This document shows, in pieces, positions 10,077 through 19,895 of a DNA stretch of 64,000 nucleotides (the stretch's first letter is position 1; each line of letters begins with the position of its first letter). The position numbers and the translations under genes are program-made. Origin of the DNA: Stenotrophomonas africana. Lineage in GTDB: Bacteria > Pseudomonadota > Gammaproteobacteria > Xanthomonadales > Xanthomonadaceae. The notes beneath the pieces are model-generated. The model saw only the letters and a program-made list of their open reading frames with translations, had not been told where the DNA came from and did no database searches. Where the stretch lies: positions 620,001-684,000 of the forward strand of contig NZ_JABEME010000001.1 of assembly GCF_013004645.1 (NCBI RefSeq), given 5' to 3'.

Positions 10077-13000
10077 CGGAAATGGCCATCACGTTGCCCC
10101 CGGCATCGTAGTCGTAGCTGTCATCCAGCACTGCGGCCGCTGCGGTGGCATCGCGGCTGCGGTCGGGCAGGCCGCGGGTATTCTGGGTCAACGTGTGCAC
10201 GATCCCGTTGCCATAGACGAAGCGGGCCAACGCGCCGTTGGCGAAGTAACTGGCCTCCTTTGCATAGCCGCCGACGGTCGTCGCCCGCCCCAATGCATCC
10301 GGCGCGTAGCTGACGACACGCCCACCCGGATAGGTATTGCTGGCCAGTATGCCGTTGGCATCGTAGCCATAGGCCAGGCTCAGGCTTCCCAGATCCGGAT
10401 GCTGCAGGGTTTCGCCGCTGAGCAGGCGACGGCGGTTGTACTGGTAGCGGTTGACGACCATCGGCCGGGCCGGGTCGTTCTGCGTACTGATCTCGGCAGG
10501 CAGACCATCAGGTGCGTAGGACCAGTTCTGATTTCCACGCCCATCCGGGAAGATCAGGGTCGACAAGCGGTTGGCGGCGTCGTAACTACGCTTCACCGCA
10601 CGTCCACTGGCCAGCGCCTCACTGCGGTTGCAGTCGGTGGCGCTGGTCAAACCCGTGCCGGCCGCCGACCACAGCACGTTGCCTGCTGCGTCGTAGTCCT
10701 GCACGGTCGCACCGGTTTCCGGTTCGATGGTCTTGCACAGCTGCTGGTAGCCGTCATAGACGTAGCGGCGGGTCAGCGACTGGCTGCCGTCTGCACTGCG
10801 GCGGGTGATCGCCAGCGGCTTGCCCAACGTGTCTCGCTGGATCTCGGTCACCACGCCTTCCGGGTGCTGCAGCGTCAGCGGCATCTCGTAGCTGGGCTGG
10901 TCGTAGGCCAGGTGACGTGTCGTCGTCGCCTGGCCGCGTGGGTTGGTCACCTTCACCGACAGGTTGCCCACGTACTCGGTGCGGGTAACCAGTGCCCCCA
11001 GCTCGGACGATTGACTGACCACGGTGGGGCGGCCCAACGCGTCGTACTGCGTCGTGGTGCCGGCCAGGGCGGCATTGATATCGGAGAGCTGCCGCGTGGG
11101 ATACGAGGCAAACACGGTCTTGCCGCTGGTGTCGTAGCGGGTCACCACGGCACTGTCCAGCACGTTGTTGGCGTTTTCGGTTACCAGCACCGGGCGGAAC
11201 ATCGCATCCAGGTAGGTATCGGTGCGCCGCCCGCCCTGCGTGCGGGAGTGCTTCCATGCACCGGCGGGAACCCCCAGCTGCGCGCCACCCAGTCGCTGCA
11301 GGTCCATGGTTACGCCATTCCAGTTCACGCTGTCGCCGCCAGGGAACTGCTGGCTGCGCAGCCTGCCCATGTTGTCGTAGCTGAAGCTGGTGGTTGCGCC
11401 GGTTTCGTCGGTCAGCGAGGTGATCCAACCGTTGTCGTCGACGACAACCGTGCGCACTGCACCATTGGGCGCTTCGGGCGTGGCCGGCATGCGGAGCTGC
11501 TGCGGAACACCACGCTTCCATCCCGACAGATGGCTGGTGTTTCCACGGCCATCGGCCACCGATGCAACCGTGCCGTCGGCTGCGTAGGTCACCTGCTGGG
11601 CCAGGCGGCCAAATGCGTAGGCGCGCAGCGGCAGCGCTTTGGTCGTATCGAATTCGGTGCGGGACTGCTCGATGCCGTTGAGCACACTGCGCGCCGTCTG
11701 GCCGTTCACCCATAGCGCGGGATTGTCGTAGTAGCTGGTACTGCTGGTGCGACTCTGTCCAGCGGAATTCGCTTCGACGACGGCAACCTCGCGGACGAAG
11801 GCATCAAAGGCCTGCACCGTACGGGTGAACTGCACGCCGTCCTGATTGATGATCGTGCTCTGCACTGGGCGGTTCAGATGCTCTCCCAGCTCCGTGGACC
11901 CGTACTTGAGATTCCGACCCGCCTCGCGCGGGAACGGTGCGCTGGCAAGCTGCGCGTCCGGGTAGTAGTTACTGCGCTCGGTTCGAACCACCGCGCCACC
12001 AGAGCTGGTTGTCGTCGACAGCAGCAGACCGTCGTTATAGCCAACTTCCTTTCCGAATTCGTATGTCCGGATCGTGCCATCCGGCAGGGTTTCAATCGTT
12101 ATCTTGGGCTCTGCCTGCCCCACCGGGATCGCCGGCCACCCAGCCTGGTCGACTCTCCTGTCGTACTCCCACCCCAGATTGGTGTACTGATAGCTCCACT
12201 CCGCCGTGGGCATCCCCGGGCCACTTATCCGCTTTGCCACCAGCGACATCGCGTCCCGATAGATGGGCGTGAGATTCCATCCGTCGGCCAGCAACTGGTC
12301 GTCGCCGGAAGTCTGGCAGTTGAACGGAACATTCTTGCGGCCATGCCGGAAGGGTCGGAACACGAAGGTTCCTACCGCGCCTGATGGGTGCGTGATGGAG
12401 GCTGCAACCTCGGTCTGCACAATCTTGTTCGTCTTCGCGCAAAGAGCCGGGACCTCCATATAGGCCCAAACGTCCTGCCCGGTGTACTCCTGGTACTTCT
12501 TCGTCACATTGACAGGCGGCAGGTTGTAGCTCCACGCCGTCCCGTCCGGCAGCGTCACCGACTGCAACGCACCCGCCGGGGTGTAGCCATAGGTCCAGGT
12601 TCGACCCGCTGCCGTCGCCGTTGCGATACGGCCCAGGGAGTCATAGGCAAGGCTGATGCTGCGCCCATCGTTGGCAACGATTCGATCCAGCCGCCCGCCG
12701 CTCCATTCGTAGCGGACCCAGTTGCCGAATCGATCGACAACCTGTGATGGATAAAGGAAGACCTTTTTCCGTTTCAGCGTGGCATGGGTGATGGTGTCGT
12801 AGGGCTGGAGAACGGCAGACTCGTTCTCGCGCGCCACCATCCAGTCGAAGTAGTACTTGGTTCCGTCTGGCGCGTGGCCCAGGAAACCCTCGCCCGGCTG
12901 GCCGCTCTTGAGTGCACTGAGGCAGGAGAAGAACCATCCCCCTTTTGTGTTCCAGGGCGTTGGCGTGCCAACCTGGGGCGTTGGCTGGCGCGCGTCCCCG

Positions 13001-13161
13001 CTGCCCGCCAGGACGGTTTCACCGCCTCCGCCCGGCAATGAAAGCCTCACCCCCTCCCAATAGGTGTACGGAGCAAAACTGGTGGTCTGGGTTTGCTTGT
13101 AATTCCAGACATCCAGCGACGGGGGTGCGGAAACTGTCGAGCAACGGGCACTTGCGTCCAA
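10033..13161 (-). pseudogene. RHS/YD-repeat protein, main segment
   Basis: The middle piece of about 1040 residues is a long YD-repeat shell: repeated units of the type GxxxxYxYDxxGRLxxxxxP (WSYNLPP, YDSLGRIATATAAGRTWTYGY, SYDNMGRLRSQQFPGG, YDAAGNVLWSAAG). Such shells wrap a toxin tip in RHS and Tc proteins. There is no native start: the first 1-2 codons are out of frame with the signal-peptide segment, and joining them needs one extra base near 13158-13159 (TGGAC to TGGGAC gives HWDASARCS). The end needs loss of one base in a G5 run. Two independent single-base errors in homopolymers suggest either real decay or sequencing error. Confidence 0.85.
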
Positions 13162-13562
13162 TGTCCGCCGATCGCGGTTTCGGGCTGGTCTCCGTAGATG
13201 CCTGAAAGCGATGGGATGTCGAGATCCCAGTTTCCATATTCCTTGTCATTTGCACTGCCGCTGACATCCCCGTAACTGCGGCTGAGCGATACCGCGAGCC
13301 CACCGTTGCCCGGAATCGAAATATCCGTGGCCTTGAAACTGATCGAGCCGTCATAGAGATTGACCTGCTCGCCGAAGATCTCGCCCTTCAGGGGTTCGAC
13401 AAGGTCCCCGTACTTCAGCCGCTTGTCGTACTCCTGGCGCCAGGTGGGAACGATCTGCGCGGAAACGCCGACCGGTGCCAGCACGCACAGGACAACGACA
13501 CCCAGAAGCAGACACTTGGCGGCCATTGCGGCGCGCGGATGAGAAATGAGGCCAGACTGCAT
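13047..13562 (-). pseudogene. RHS protein, N-terminal segment with signal peptide
   Basis: The true start of the RHS gene is the ATG at 13562, preceded by GGGAGGA six bases upstream. Residues 1-33 form a signal peptide (CLLLGVVVLCVLAPVGVSA then QIVP). The following region has the typical N-terminal part of secreted YD-repeat proteins (GEIFGEQVNLYDGSISFKAT, DISIPGNGGLAVSLSRSYG, WDLDIPSLSG). After about residue 135 the frame is wrong and runs to a stop at 13047. Sec export plus absence of a PAAR/VgrG domain argues against delivery by type VI secretion. Confidence 0.8.
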
Positions 13563-13802
13563 GCAGATCCTCCCTGGATCGACGTCCCTGTGTGCCCCAC
13601 CCGCGCCGAACGGCAGTTGGCCTTCGACCAGGCGGCACCCACTCCGGCAGACAGCCACGCGTTGCATCACGGTGGGCGGGTGCTGGCTGCAGTTATGAAC
13701 GAAACATGAAGGCGGCGTCAACAGGATGTAGTCGACACACTCTGCAAAGCCCCCCATCCCGCGACCTCCCGCGCCCATCCCCGCTCCACCTAGAATGTCC
13801 CC

Positions 13803-14342
13803 ATGACCACCCTGACCTACCGGGCCGCCACGTCGGCCGACATCCCCGCCCTCATTGCCCTCGTTACCTCGGCCTACCGGGGTGACGCCAGCCGCGTTGG
13901 CTGGACCACTGAAGCCGACCTGCTGGACGGCGCCCGCATCGACGCCGAAGGCATCCAGGCTGACCTGGACCGCCCACGCTCCACCATCCTGCTGGCCGAG
14001 CGCGGGGACCAGCTGGTGGCCTGCGCCCACGTTGCCGACGTCGACGGCAAGGGCTATTTCGGCATGTTCTCGGTCGATCCGGCCCAGCAGGGCGGCGGTG
14101 TCGGCAAGCAGATGATGGAGGCTGCCGAAGCGCATGCTGCGCGCGAATGGAGCGTGCCGGTGATGCAGATGACGGTGATCGACGTGCGCGACGAGCTGAT
14201 CGCCTTCTATGAACGCCGCGGCTACCAGCGCACCGGCATCAAGAAGCCGTTCCCGTATGGCGACGAACGCTTCGGCATTCCCAAGCGCGACGACCTGCGC
14301 TTCGAGATCCTGGAAAAGCCGCTGGCCGGAGCCGCCGCGTGA
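13803..14342 (+). CDS. GNAT family N-acetyltransferase
   Basis: A 179-residue single GNAT domain. The acetyl-CoA pyrophosphate loop is seen as FSVDPAQQGGGVGKQMME (Q/RxxGxG/A type) near residues 95-112, and the C-terminal IAFYERRGYQRTG is the usual beta-bulge/helix end. Substrate unknown. It is divergent from the RHS gene across a 240-base gap in which I see no further gene, and overlaps the Rieske gene by four bases (GTGA), so the two are co-translated. Confidence 0.9.
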   Translation: MTTLTYRAATSADIPALIALVTSAYRGDASRVGWTTEADLLDGARIDAEGIQADLDRPRSTILLAERGDQLVACAHVADVDGKGYFGMFSVDPAQQGGGVGKQMMEAAEAHAAREWSVPVMQMTVIDVRDELIAFYERRGYQRTGIKKPFPYGDERFGIPKRDDLRFEILEKPLAGAAA

Positions 14343-14671
14343 GCGAGGCCTGGACCTTCGTCTGTGCCGGCAGCGAGCTGCTGCCGGGTGAAATGAAGAG
14401 CGTGTTCGACGAAGTGACCGGCACACCGATCGTGGTGTTCAACCTCGATGGCGAGCTGTATGCCCTGGAAGACCAGTGCACGCATGAGGAGTTTGAGCTG
14501 TCCTCGGGCGAGTTCAACACGACCGAAGGCAGCGTGGAGTGCGTGCTGCATGGGGCGCGCTTCGACGTGCGAGACGGCCGCGCCCTGTGTGCCCCGGCCT
14601 ACAGCCCTGTGCCCAAGTTTCCGGTGAAGCGCGAGCACGACGCTGTCTGGACCCGCGACGACCGGGATTGA
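14339..14671 (+). CDS. Rieske [2Fe-2S] ferredoxin
   Basis: A 110-residue soluble Rieske protein. Ligands are visible as CTH (QCTHEEFELS, about 47-49) and CVLHG (about 67-71), matching the C-x-H...C-x2-H pattern. Proteins of this size act as electron donors to oxygenases or in nitrite reductase NirD-like roles. The GTG start overlaps the acetyltransferase stop. No oxygenase partner lies nearby, so the role is open. Confidence 0.9.
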   Translation: MSEAWTFVCAGSELLPGEMKSVFDEVTGTPIVVFNLDGELYALEDQCTHEEFELSSGEFNTTEGSVECVLHGARFDVRDGRALCAPAYSPVPKFPVKREHDAVWTRDDRD

Positions 14672-14720
14672 GGCGGCGCTCCGCCCGGAGGGATCACCCA
14701 CGGGGCGCACCGCGAGAGAG

Positions 14721-14744
14721 CATCCACCCATGGGGTGGATCTAC
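14721..14744 (-). repeat. SMAG/REP-type palindrome (GTAGATCCAC class)
   Basis: On the minus strand GTAGATCCACCCC-ATGG-GTGGATG. The same class recurs at 22396, 27246 and 34691. Confidence 0.7.
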
Positions 14745-14811
14745 TGGAGTGCACTGAGGGGCCTGCCGGGGCCCTTCCGGACCATCCGGACCGCCCGCCG
14801 GATTGCGCATA

Positions 14812-14831
14812 TGCGAATCATTATCGTTGAT
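14812..14831. promoter_or_regulatory. Fur-box-like operator
   Basis: TGCGAATCATTATCGTTGAT; the reverse strand carries GATAATGATT, the better half of the Fur consensus. It lies about 45 bases before the small ORF and 590 before the Fiu-type receptor, the expected place for iron repression. Confidence 0.6.
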
Positions 14832-14874
14832 GTTATTCTACGTAACATCTTCGTAACGACTCCGCCTCCGCGCC

Positions 14875-15273
14875 ATGGCTTCGCCCACCGCCACGCTGCG
14901 CCAGCTCGCCCGTCAAGGGTGGCCGCTGCTCGTGGCCGCGCTGCTGACGCTGCTGCTGGGCTGGTCGGCCTTGCACGAAGGGCGTGCCAGCGATCCGGCC
15001 GCACACGGCTGGCAGGCACACGCTGAAGATCTGCAGCAGGTCATGCCGACGCCGGCGCCGCCGGCGGACGAGTGCCCGCACCATGCCGCGCCCGCACCAG
15101 AGCCGCCGCTGGATAGCGAGGGCACCACGCCCTGCACCGGACGGGCTCCCCCGCGCGCCCCCATGGTCGCGCATGTTCCACTGTGGCGTTCCGACGCTCT
15201 GCGCTGGCAGCTGCACGATCCCGCACTGCGGTTGAACCCCGGCCACGCGCCGCCCGCACCGCACGCCAGCTGA
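14875..15273 (+). CDS. hypothetical N-terminally anchored protein, iron-linked
   Basis: A 132-residue protein of no family I recognise. Residues 14-34 form one hydrophobic segment (signal anchor or signal peptide). The remainder is Pro/Ala/His-rich with a CPHH motif and a second Cys. It is placed between a Fur-like site and a TonB receptor, and a protein of similar layout precedes the second TonB receptor (19351), so an iron-regulated periplasmic role is a reasonable inference. Could be partly over-called because the region is very GC-rich. Confidence 0.5.
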   Translation: MASPTATLRQLARQGWPLLVAALLTLLLGWSALHEGRASDPAAHGWQAHAEDLQQVMPTPAPPADECPHHAAPAPEPPLDSEGTTPCTGRAPPRAPMVAHVPLWRSDALRWQLHDPALRLNPGHAPPAPHAS

Positions 15274-15421
15274 GGCGCCCTGCGGCCGTTGCCGTGCGCC
15301 TGATTGCGTTTCCTGCCAGCCGAGCATCGGCTCGGCTCTACAGAAGAAGCCCTCCACGTGTCGGCGCGCTGCCTGCGCTTCGGCCCTCGCCCTTTCCCGA
15401 TCCACGCCACTACCCACCGCC

Positions 15422-17710
15422 ATGACCCACATCACGTCCCGCAAGCACGCCCCGCGCGTTTCCCTGCTCGCTACCGCCACCCTGGCCGCCGGTTTCGCAC
15501 CGCTGGTCGCACAGGCCGCCGACAGCGCCGACGCCGGCTCCCGCAACGCCACCGAGCTGGACAAGGTGCAGGTGCGCGGCAGCTGGTTCAATCCGTCCTC
15601 GCCGAAGTTCACCGCCGAGCTGCTGGACACCCCGAAGTCGGTATCGATCGTGTCGGAAAAGCTGATCGCCGAAACCGGTGCGACCAACCTGCAGGATGCG
15701 CTGCGCATGGTCCCGGGTATCACCTTCGGTGCCGGCGAAGGCGGCAACCCGACCGGCGACCGCCCGTTCATCCGTGGCTTCGATTCGCAGAGCAACGTCT
15801 TCGTCGACGGTCTGCGCGACGTCGGCTCGCAGACCCGCGAGATCTTCGACCTGGAGCAGGTGGAAGTGGTCAAGGGCCCGAGCTCGGCCTACGGTGGCCG
15901 TGACTCCGGTGGTGGCAGCCTGAACCTGGTGAGCAAGACGCCGAAGCTGAAGAACGAGACCAGCGCCAGCATGGGCATCGGCACCGACAGCTACGCGCGC
16001 GGCACCGTGGACGCCAACTACGTGCTGGGCGATGGCATCGCGGCCCGCCTGAACCTGATGAAGCACGAGTCGGACATCGCCGGCCGCGACGCTGCCAATG
16101 TCAGCCGTTGGGGCATCGCGCCATCGATCGCGTTCGGCCTGAACGGCCCGGCGCAGCTGATCGCCAGCCACTACCACATGCAGAGCGATGACCTGCCGGA
16201 CGCGGGTGGTTTCCCGTACGGCAATCCGAACGGTGCGCCGGCCTCGAAATGGGTCGACGGCCGCCCGATGGTGCCGGACCGCAACAACTACTACGGTCTG
16301 GTCGACCGTGACTTCCAGCGCACCCGCGCCGACATCAGCACCCTGGACGCCAGCTACGATTTCGGCGGCCACAAGCTGCGCAACATCGCGCGCCTGGGCA
16401 ACACCAGCAACGACTACCTGTGGACCCAGCCGGACGACAGCCAGGGCAACCCGAACAATTACGGCACCTTGTGGCGCCGCACCAACAGCCGCGCCGTCGA
16501 CGTCAAGAGCTTCGCCGACCAGCTGGGCCTGACCGGTGCCTTCCAGACCGGTGCGCTCAAGCACAGCTACAGCGCGGGCGTGGAGTACAGCGACGAGAAG
16601 ATGACCCGTGGCAGCTACCTGATGACCCCGGGCACGAGCAACCCGCTCACCGGCAACAGCAAGTGCCCGACCACCGGCGCAGCCACCGGCTACAACTGCA
16701 CCGATTTCGCCAATCCGAACCCGCGCGATCCGTGGGCGGCCACCCATTCGGTATACCGCAGCGACAAGGCACTGGATGTCGAGCAGCGCACCAAGACCAC
16801 CTCTGCTTATGTGTTCGACACCATCGAGCTCAATGAGCAGTGGATGGTCAACCTTGGCCTGCGTTACGACGACTTCCGCACCACCCTGACCACCCCGGTG
16901 GCAGGTGCGGCACCGACCCGCGTGCGCAACAGCAACGACTTCCTGAACTACCAGGCCGGCGTGGTGTTCAAGCCGGCGGCCAACGGCAGCATCTACCTGT
17001 CGTGGGGTACCTCCTCGACCCCGCCGGGCATGGATGGTGGCGACGGTTCGGACGGCCTGAGCGCCGCCGTGGCCGACCTCAAGCCGCAGGATACGAAGAA
17101 CCTCGAACTCGGCACCAAGTGGGACCTGCTGGACAACCGCCTGAACCTGACCGCGGCGATCTTCCACACCGTGATGAACAACGCACGTGTGACCATCGAC
17201 AACGGCACCAGCCAGAACGCCGGCAAGAAGGAAATCAACGGCTTCGAACTGGGCTTCAATGGCCAGTTGACCGATGCCTGGAGCCTGTACGGCGGCTACA
17301 CCTACCTGGATTCGGAACTGAAGGACAACGGTTTCGTCTGCGCCGTCTCCGGCCGCACCTGCCCGAGCGGTATCTACGTGCCGTCGCCGAACAACGGCAA
17401 CGTGTTCCCGAACACCGCCAAGCACAGCGCCAACCTGTGGACCACCTACCGCTTCCCGATCGGCCTGACCCTCGGCGCCGGTGCGTTCTACTCCGACAAG
17501 CAGTACGGTGACGTCGCCAACACCAAGTGGATCGCCAGCTACACCCGCTTCGACGCGATGGCCAGCTACGCGATCCAGGACAACATCAGCCTGCAGCTCA
17601 ACGTGCAGAACCTGACCGACAAGACCTACTTCACCAAGGCCTATGCCTCGCACTACGCGAGCATCGCCCCGGGTCGCTCGGCTACCCTGGCACTGAACGT
17701 GAAGTTCTGA
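15422..17710 (+). CDS. fiu: TonB-dependent catecholate siderophore receptor, Fiu/PiuA type
   Basis: A 762-residue outer-membrane receptor. A signal peptide (about 1-32, ending AQAAD) is followed by a TonB-box-like ELDKVQVRGSW, a plug domain (about 65-175, SVSIVSEKLIAETGATNLQDALRMVPGI and VEVVKGPSS) and a 22-strand barrel ending NVKF. The GG/DRPFIRGFDSQSNVFVDGLRD plug region and the downstream Sel1 and PiuC genes match the Fiu/PiuA class that takes up monomeric catechols and, in other bacteria, siderophore-conjugated cephalosporins. Symbol given by family resemblance; PiuA would be an equal choice. Confidence 0.9.
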   Translation: MTHITSRKHAPRVSLLATATLAAGFAPLVAQAADSADAGSRNATELDKVQVRGSWFNPSSPKFTAELLDTPKSVSIVSEKLIAETGATNLQDALRMVPGITFGAGEGGNPTGDRPFIRGFDSQSNVFVDGLRDVGSQTREIFDLEQVEVVKGPSSAYGGRDSGGGSLNLVSKTPKLKNETSASMGIGTDSYARGTVDANYVLGDGIAARLNLMKHESDIAGRDAANVSRWGIAPSIAFGLNGPAQLIASHYHMQSDDLPDAGGFPYGNPNGAPASKWVDGRPMVPDRNNYYGLVDRDFQRTRADISTLDASYDFGGHKLRNIARLGNTSNDYLWTQPDDSQGNPNNYGTLWRRTNSRAVDVKSFADQLGLTGAFQTGALKHSYSAGVEYSDEKMTRGSYLMTPGTSNPLTGNSKCPTTGAATGYNCTDFANPNPRDPWAATHSVYRSDKALDVEQRTKTTSAYVFDTIELNEQWMVNLGLRYDDFRTTLTTPVAGAAPTRVRNSNDFLNYQAGVVFKPAANGSIYLSWGTSSTPPGMDGGDGSDGLSAAVADLKPQDTKNLELGTKWDLLDNRLNLTAAIFHTVMNNARVTIDNGTSQNAGKKEINGFELGFNGQLTDAWSLYGGYTYLDSELKDNGFVCAVSGRTCPSGIYVPSPNNGNVFPNTAKHSANLWTTYRFPIGLTLGAGAFYSDKQYGDVANTKWIASYTRFDAMASYAIQDNISLQLNVQNLTDKTYFTKAYASHYASIAPGRSATLALNVKF

Positions 17711-17728
17711 TGTAACTCCGCTCCACCG

Positions 17729-17757
17729 CGGCGGCAGGCTCTCCTGCCGCCGTTTTT
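17729..17757 (+). terminator. intrinsic terminator after the Fiu-type receptor
   Basis: Stem CGGCGGCAGG / CCTGCCGCCG with a CTCT loop, then five T. It sits 18 bases after the receptor stop and 22 before the Sel1 gene, so it may attenuate rather than end the operon. Confidence 0.8.
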
Positions 17758-17778
17758 GTTTCCGGCGATACTCACCCC

Positions 17779-18498
17779 ATGGCAACCCGTACCCCCATCG
17801 ACAGCGACGCTCTGGCCGAGCTGCTGCAGCACGACCCGCAGGCTGCCTTCGCGCGCGTGCGCGACGCTGCGCAGGCCGGACAGGTCGAGGCACAACTGCT
17901 GCTCGCGCAGATGTACATGGAAGGCAAAGGCACCGCACAGGACGCCTCGGCGGCACTGCTCTGGTACGAAACCGCCGCCAACAACGGCGCGCCGATGGCG
18001 ATGAACATGCTTGGCCGCTGCCACGAACTGGGCCAGGGCACCGCGCCCGACCCGACACTCGCCGCAGTGTGGTACCGGCGCGCGGCCGACACCGGGCTGG
18101 ACTGGGGCCTGTACAACCTGGCCAACCTGCTGGCCACCGGCCGCGGCGTGACCCAGGACCGCGCACAGGCACTGGCCCTGTACACCCGTGCCGCACACCT
18201 GGGCCATGCCAAATCGATGAACCTGCTGGCCCGCCACCTCGAAGACGGCCTGGATACCGCACCCGATCCGCAGGCAGCGCTGGCCTGGTACCAGCGCGCG
18301 GCCGAAGCCGGTGATTTCCGCGGCCAGGCCAACTACGCCTCGATCCTGCTGCAGGCCGGTCAGATCGACCAGGCCGTGCACTGGCTGCAGCTTGCACTGG
18401 CCCACGGCAGCCCGGCATTCATGGCACACATCGTGCCGGAGCTGGCCGCATCGCCGCATCCACAGGTGCGCGCCCTGGTCGCGCCGCCGTCCCTCTGA
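17779..18498 (+). CDS. Sel1-repeat (TPR-like) protein
   Basis: A 239-residue all-helical protein with five or so Sel1 repeats ([77 protein letters not shown]). No signal peptide, so probably cytoplasmic. Sel1 proteins mediate protein contacts. In Pseudomonas aeruginosa a similar gene sits with piuA and piuC; conservation of the trio suggests a shared function that is still undefined. Confidence 0.9.
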   Translation: MATRTPIDSDALAELLQHDPQAAFARVRDAAQAGQVEAQLLLAQMYMEGKGTAQDASAALLWYETAANNGAPMAMNMLGRCHELGQGTAPDPTLAAVWYRRAADTGLDWGLYNLANLLATGRGVTQDRAQALALYTRAAHLGHAKSMNLLARHLEDGLDTAPDPQAALAWYQRAAEAGDFRGQANYASILLQAGQIDQAVHWLQLALAHGSPAFMAHIVPELAASPHPQVRALVAPPSL

Positions 18499-18508
18499 GG
18501 AGTCCCGC

Positions 18509-19186
18509 ATGCTGCTGCACATCCCCGATATTCTCAGCGCCGACCAGGTGGCCGACTTTCGCCGCCGCCTCGATGCCGCCGACTGGACCGATGGCCGCGA
18601 AACGGTCGGCCATCTGGGCGCGCAGGCCAAGCACAACCAGCAGCTGCCCGAAGCCTCACCGCTGCGCCGCGAACTGGGCGAGATCATCCTCGTCGCGTTG
18701 GCCCGGCACCCGCTGTTCTTCAGCGCCGCGCTGCCACTGAAATACCTGCCGCCACGCTTCAACCGCTACAGCGGTGGCGGCACCTATGGCTTCCATGTCG
18801 ATGGCGCGGTGATGAACCTGGCCAACGGCGAACAGCTGCGTTCGGACATTTCCTGCACCCTGTTCCTGTCGGCGCCGGACGAATACGAAGGCGGCGAGCT
18901 GATCATCAGCGACACCTACGGCGAGCACGAAGTGAAGCTGCCCGCCGGCGACCTGATCGTCTACCCGTCCAGCAGCCTGCACCAGGTGCGCCCCGTCACC
19001 GCAGGCGCGCGCGTGGCCTCGTTCTTCTGGGTACAGAGCATGATCCGCGACGATGTGCAGCGCCGCCTGCTGTGGGAAATGGACGGCTCGATCGAGCGCC
19101 TGCGGCAGACCGGCGGCGACGCCGAGGCGGTGCTGCAGCTGACCGGCGTGTACCACAACCTGCTGCGGCGCTGGAGCGAAGTCTGA
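18509..19186 (+). CDS. piuC: Fe(II)/2-oxoglutarate-dependent PKHD-type hydroxylase PiuC
   Basis: A 225-residue dioxygenase of the PiuC/YbiX family. The iron triad is H96-x-D98 (GFHVDGA) and H158 (SSLHQV), with R168 for 2-oxoglutarate. The family is consistently linked to TonB siderophore receptors and Fur control; the substrate is not established. The ATG at 18509 has GAGGAG eight bases upstream; longer readings have no family match. Eleven bases separate it from the Sel1 gene. Confidence 0.93.
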   Translation: MLLHIPDILSADQVADFRRRLDAADWTDGRETVGHLGAQAKHNQQLPEASPLRRELGEIILVALARHPLFFSAALPLKYLPPRFNRYSGGGTYGFHVDGAVMNLANGEQLRSDISCTLFLSAPDEYEGGELIISDTYGEHEVKLPAGDLIVYPSSSLHQVRPVTAGARVASFFWVQSMIRDDVQRRLLWEMDGSIERLRQTGGDAEAVLQLTGVYHNLLRRWSEV

Positions 19187-19215
19187 GCCCCATTCGGCCA
19201 GTCCGAGACGTTTTG

Positions 19216-19234
19216 GCAATCATTCTCATTTGCA
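19216..19234. promoter_or_regulatory. Fur-box-like operator
   Basis: GCAATCATTCTCATTTGCA, whose reverse strand TGCAAATGAGAATGATTGC fits the GCAAATGAGAATNATT form of Fur boxes well. It lies 30 bases after piuC and ahead of the second TonB-receptor cluster. The best of the three sites. Confidence 0.75.
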
Positions 19235-19350
19235 ACAGCTAACAGCTCTCATTACAATCACGCCCCGTTGATGCCGGCCGCTGCCGGCAGACCCCTGGGG
19301 ACCCTTGCTTGCTGCGCCCGCTTCGCCCTCGCCCACTCATCCATCGCAAG

Positions 19351-19752
19351 ATGGGCACCGCCATGCGCGGCCAGCGTCCTGCGCTGGCGAGCCTGCTGGC
19401 GTGGGTGGCGATGCTGGCCTTGCTGCTGGGCACCCTGCCGCTGCTGCCACACGGGCAGGCCGGAATGGCCGTGCAGATGCCGCTGGAAGAGCGCGGTGGC
19501 GAAGCGCCCCTGCAGGAAGAGGCATCGGCCAAGCTGCGCCGCTGCGCCTCCGCTCCGGTGAAGTCGGCCGAGAAGGCACGCCCGCCACTGCTGCTGGCCA
19601 GCCAATGGCTGCGCACTGAACTCGACCTCGTACCCGCCACCCCGGCCATGCCCGGCGTGCGCCCGGACTGGCCGCTCGCCACTCCGGACACGCCCTGGGC
19701 CGATGCGCCCGGGCGCCGCCAGCAACGCGGCCAGGCGCCGCCGCTCGCCTGA
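19351..19752 (+). CDS. hypothetical N-terminally anchored protein before TonB receptor
   Basis: A 133-residue protein with one hydrophobic segment (about 12-35, SLLAWVAMLALLLGTLPLLPHG) and a charged, Pro-rich remainder; no recognised domain. Start at the ATG of MGTAMRG; a second ATG four codons later is possible and neither has a strong ribosome site. It occupies the same position, between Fur site and receptor, as the 14875 gene, although sequence similarity is weak. Confidence 0.5.
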   Translation: MGTAMRGQRPALASLLAWVAMLALLLGTLPLLPHGQAGMAVQMPLEERGGEAPLQEEASAKLRRCASAPVKSAEKARPPLLLASQWLRTELDLVPATPAMPGVRPDWPLATPDTPWADAPGRRQQRGQAPPLA

Positions 19753-19895
19753 TCCACGGCCCGACGTGACCGCCTGCGCGGTCGCGCCCGCGCCCCGCTG
19801 CCTGCTTCATCCCAGCCGCCCCTGACCGGGCCTCCCCGTGCATGCCGCGCCGTTCGCGCGTGGCATCGCGCCCTGCGTCCTTCGAGGTAACTGCC

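Noticed and set aside
8232-13562. Type VI-delivered RHS effector
   Set aside because: No PAAR, VgrG or Hcp nearby and a Sec signal peptide on both the shell and tip genes.
15410-18418. 1002-residue open frame antisense to the Fiu-type receptor
   Set aside because: Shadow frame in GC-rich DNA; composition is Arg/Gly/His/Gln-rich with no domain, while the plus strand encodes a full receptor.
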